Source: Myxococcota bacterium
GTDB lineage: Bacteria; Myxococcota; UBA727; JABDBI01
Length of the DNA: 64,000 bases
Assembly: GCA_040387835.1 (NCBI GenBank)
Contig: JAZKCZ010000001.1
Span: forward strand, 263,444 to 327,443
Direction: 5' to 3'
Shown here piece after piece: positions 63,312-64,000 of the stretch. Numbering within the stretch: position 1 is the stretch's first letter; each line of letters starts with the position of its first letter. Under the pieces are notes generated by a model. The model ran no database searches. It worked only from the letters and a program-made list of their open reading frames with translations, and was not told where the DNA came from. Made by a program: the position numbers and the translations under genes.

Positions 63312-64000
63312 GTATCTTTTTGTTTAGACACCGCCAATTTGCATGCTTGCTAGCCGCAGCACTCGCCGGCTTGCCCGCCTACGCTTATAACTTGGATCCG
63401 TTGGAGGCTCGTCTAAACAGTTTGGAAAAGCAGGTGAAAGACTTATCTTTGCCCTACTCGGAGCGAAGTTTAGAAGGCCGTTTAAACCAGGCTCGTTTCT
63501 GGTTTGAGCGCCATGAATACGGTAAGACTTTGGCCATCTTGCAGCCTATTTTGAGGGGAAACGCGAAGCTCTCCCCCGTCCAACAGCAAGATATTTTTGC
63601 CATGACCGCTCATAGTAGTTTTGAGCTGGGAAGTTATCTGGAAGCACGCGGTGGCTTTCTAAAGTTAAACGATAAAACCAGCGCCATTCGATTGGTTCAG
63701 ATTGCCGACCAACTGGGTGATTTAAACGGCCTAAAAGCCGCTTACAGCAAGATTAACGAGCCACCTGAATTCGTTCGCTATATCTATGCCAGACGTCTGT
63801 TTATCAACCACCAAGATCTAGAGGCCCGCTTAGAGTTAGAAAAGCTTGAAAACTCGGCTGAGTATGCTGATAGAGCGAAGTTTATTTTGGGCGCATCGTG
63901 GGCACGTTCAGGTAATCTGCCCAAAGCGCGGGCGCTGTTTTCAGATTTACTCAAAAGCACCAACTTGAAAATTGCTAGCTTAGCCAAACTGGCACTAGCG
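63308..64000 (+). CDS. TPR-like periplasmic protein, truncated by window end
   Basis: Opens at ATG 63308 overlapping the previous stop and stays open to the last base of the window (231 codons seen). The signal peptide (FACLLAAALAGLPAYA) is followed by a short coiled coil and helical pairs of TPR type (ARFWFERHEYGKTLAILQPI, AKFILGASWARSGNLPKARA with LFSDLL). Such tandems occur in gliding and envelope-assembly proteins of Myxococcota, but no specific name is justified. The C-terminus lies outside the window. Confidence 0.75.
   Translation, partial: MSIFLFRHRQFACLLAAALAGLPAYAYNLDPLEARLNSLEKQVKDLSLPYSERSLEGRLNQARFWFERHEYGKTLAILQPILRGNAKLSPVQQQDIFAMTAHSSFELGSYLEARGGFLKLNDKTSAIRLVQIADQLGDLNGLKAAYSKINEPPEFVRYIYARRLFINHQDLEARLELEKLENSAEYADRAKFILGASWARSGNLPKARALFSDLLKSTNLKIASLAKLALA

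Noticed and set aside
1-64000. CRISPR arrays, rRNA genes or intact insertion sequences
   Set aside because: No regularly spaced repeats, rRNA-like stretches or transposase frames were found on reading both strands.

Overview
The window is one continuous stretch of a Gram-negative bacterial chromosome of intermediate G+C. It is dense with lipoproteins, outer-membrane beta-barrels and secreted proteins. Several features point towards Myxococcota or a neighbouring former deltaproteobacterial lineage: Cys-rich lipoproteins with a CGDG...CDEG repeat, a Cys/hydrophobic/Arg tail on a matrixin protease that resembles MYXO-CTERM, and the housekeeping gene content. This placement is inferred from family knowledge, not from a phylogeny.

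Layout. 0-10.8 kb: a small secreted peptide, an FAD dehydrogenase, lipase maturation factor and a DCC thiol oxidoreductase, MgtE, a divergent dicarboxylate-symporter-family protein, the lipocalin Blc, an SDR/DUF2867 protein and several secreted hypotheticals. 10.87-14.65 kb: a small apparent island lying between a degenerate tRNA 3' fragment and an intact tRNA-Arg. It holds a secreted RING-finger protein, two secreted hypotheticals, a decayed phage-type HTH gene and a frame-disrupted membrane AAA+ ATPase. 14.65-21.3 kb: tRNA-Arg, a HAD-type phosphatase, tRNA-Pro, a MeaB GTPase fused to a HEAT lipoprotein, an ECF sigma factor, a choline/betaine ABC transporter and an alkaline phosphatase lipoprotein. 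21.3-34 kb: TauE, S14, beta-barrels, HutH, a ComEA-like protein, enolase, RsmI/YraN, TruA, and the run FtsH-Der-RNase III. 33.4-41.5 kb: a zinc hydrolase, copper amine oxidase, Lon, matrixin, Bcp, UppP and ZapA. 41.5-47 kb: three large Cys-rich lipoproteins on the minus strand. 47-52 kb: 5-formyl-THF cyclo-ligase, two paralogous membrane proteins, TyrS, a thioesterase and a phosphate transporter pair. 52-64 kb: rpoC, rpoB, truB, recR and a periplasmic/TPR gene pair cut by the window end.

How the genes work together. The clearest units are phoA-choXW-choV (possible phosphocholine or phosphate-ester scavenging), pit with its PhoU-like partner, ftsH-der-rnc, yraN-rsmI, rpoB-rpoC, and the Cys-rich lipoprotein trio. 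Most genes are packed with 0-40 bp spacing or ATGA overlaps.

The most unusual items are the secreted, apparently E3-competent RING protein inside the tRNA-flanked island; a 95-bp double-hairpin palindromic element translated in frame inside truB; the MeaB-lipoprotein fusion; and a terminator-like hairpin after rpsN that contains the start codon of the next gene. Two tRNA genes were seen. No CRISPR array, rRNA or intact transposase was seen.
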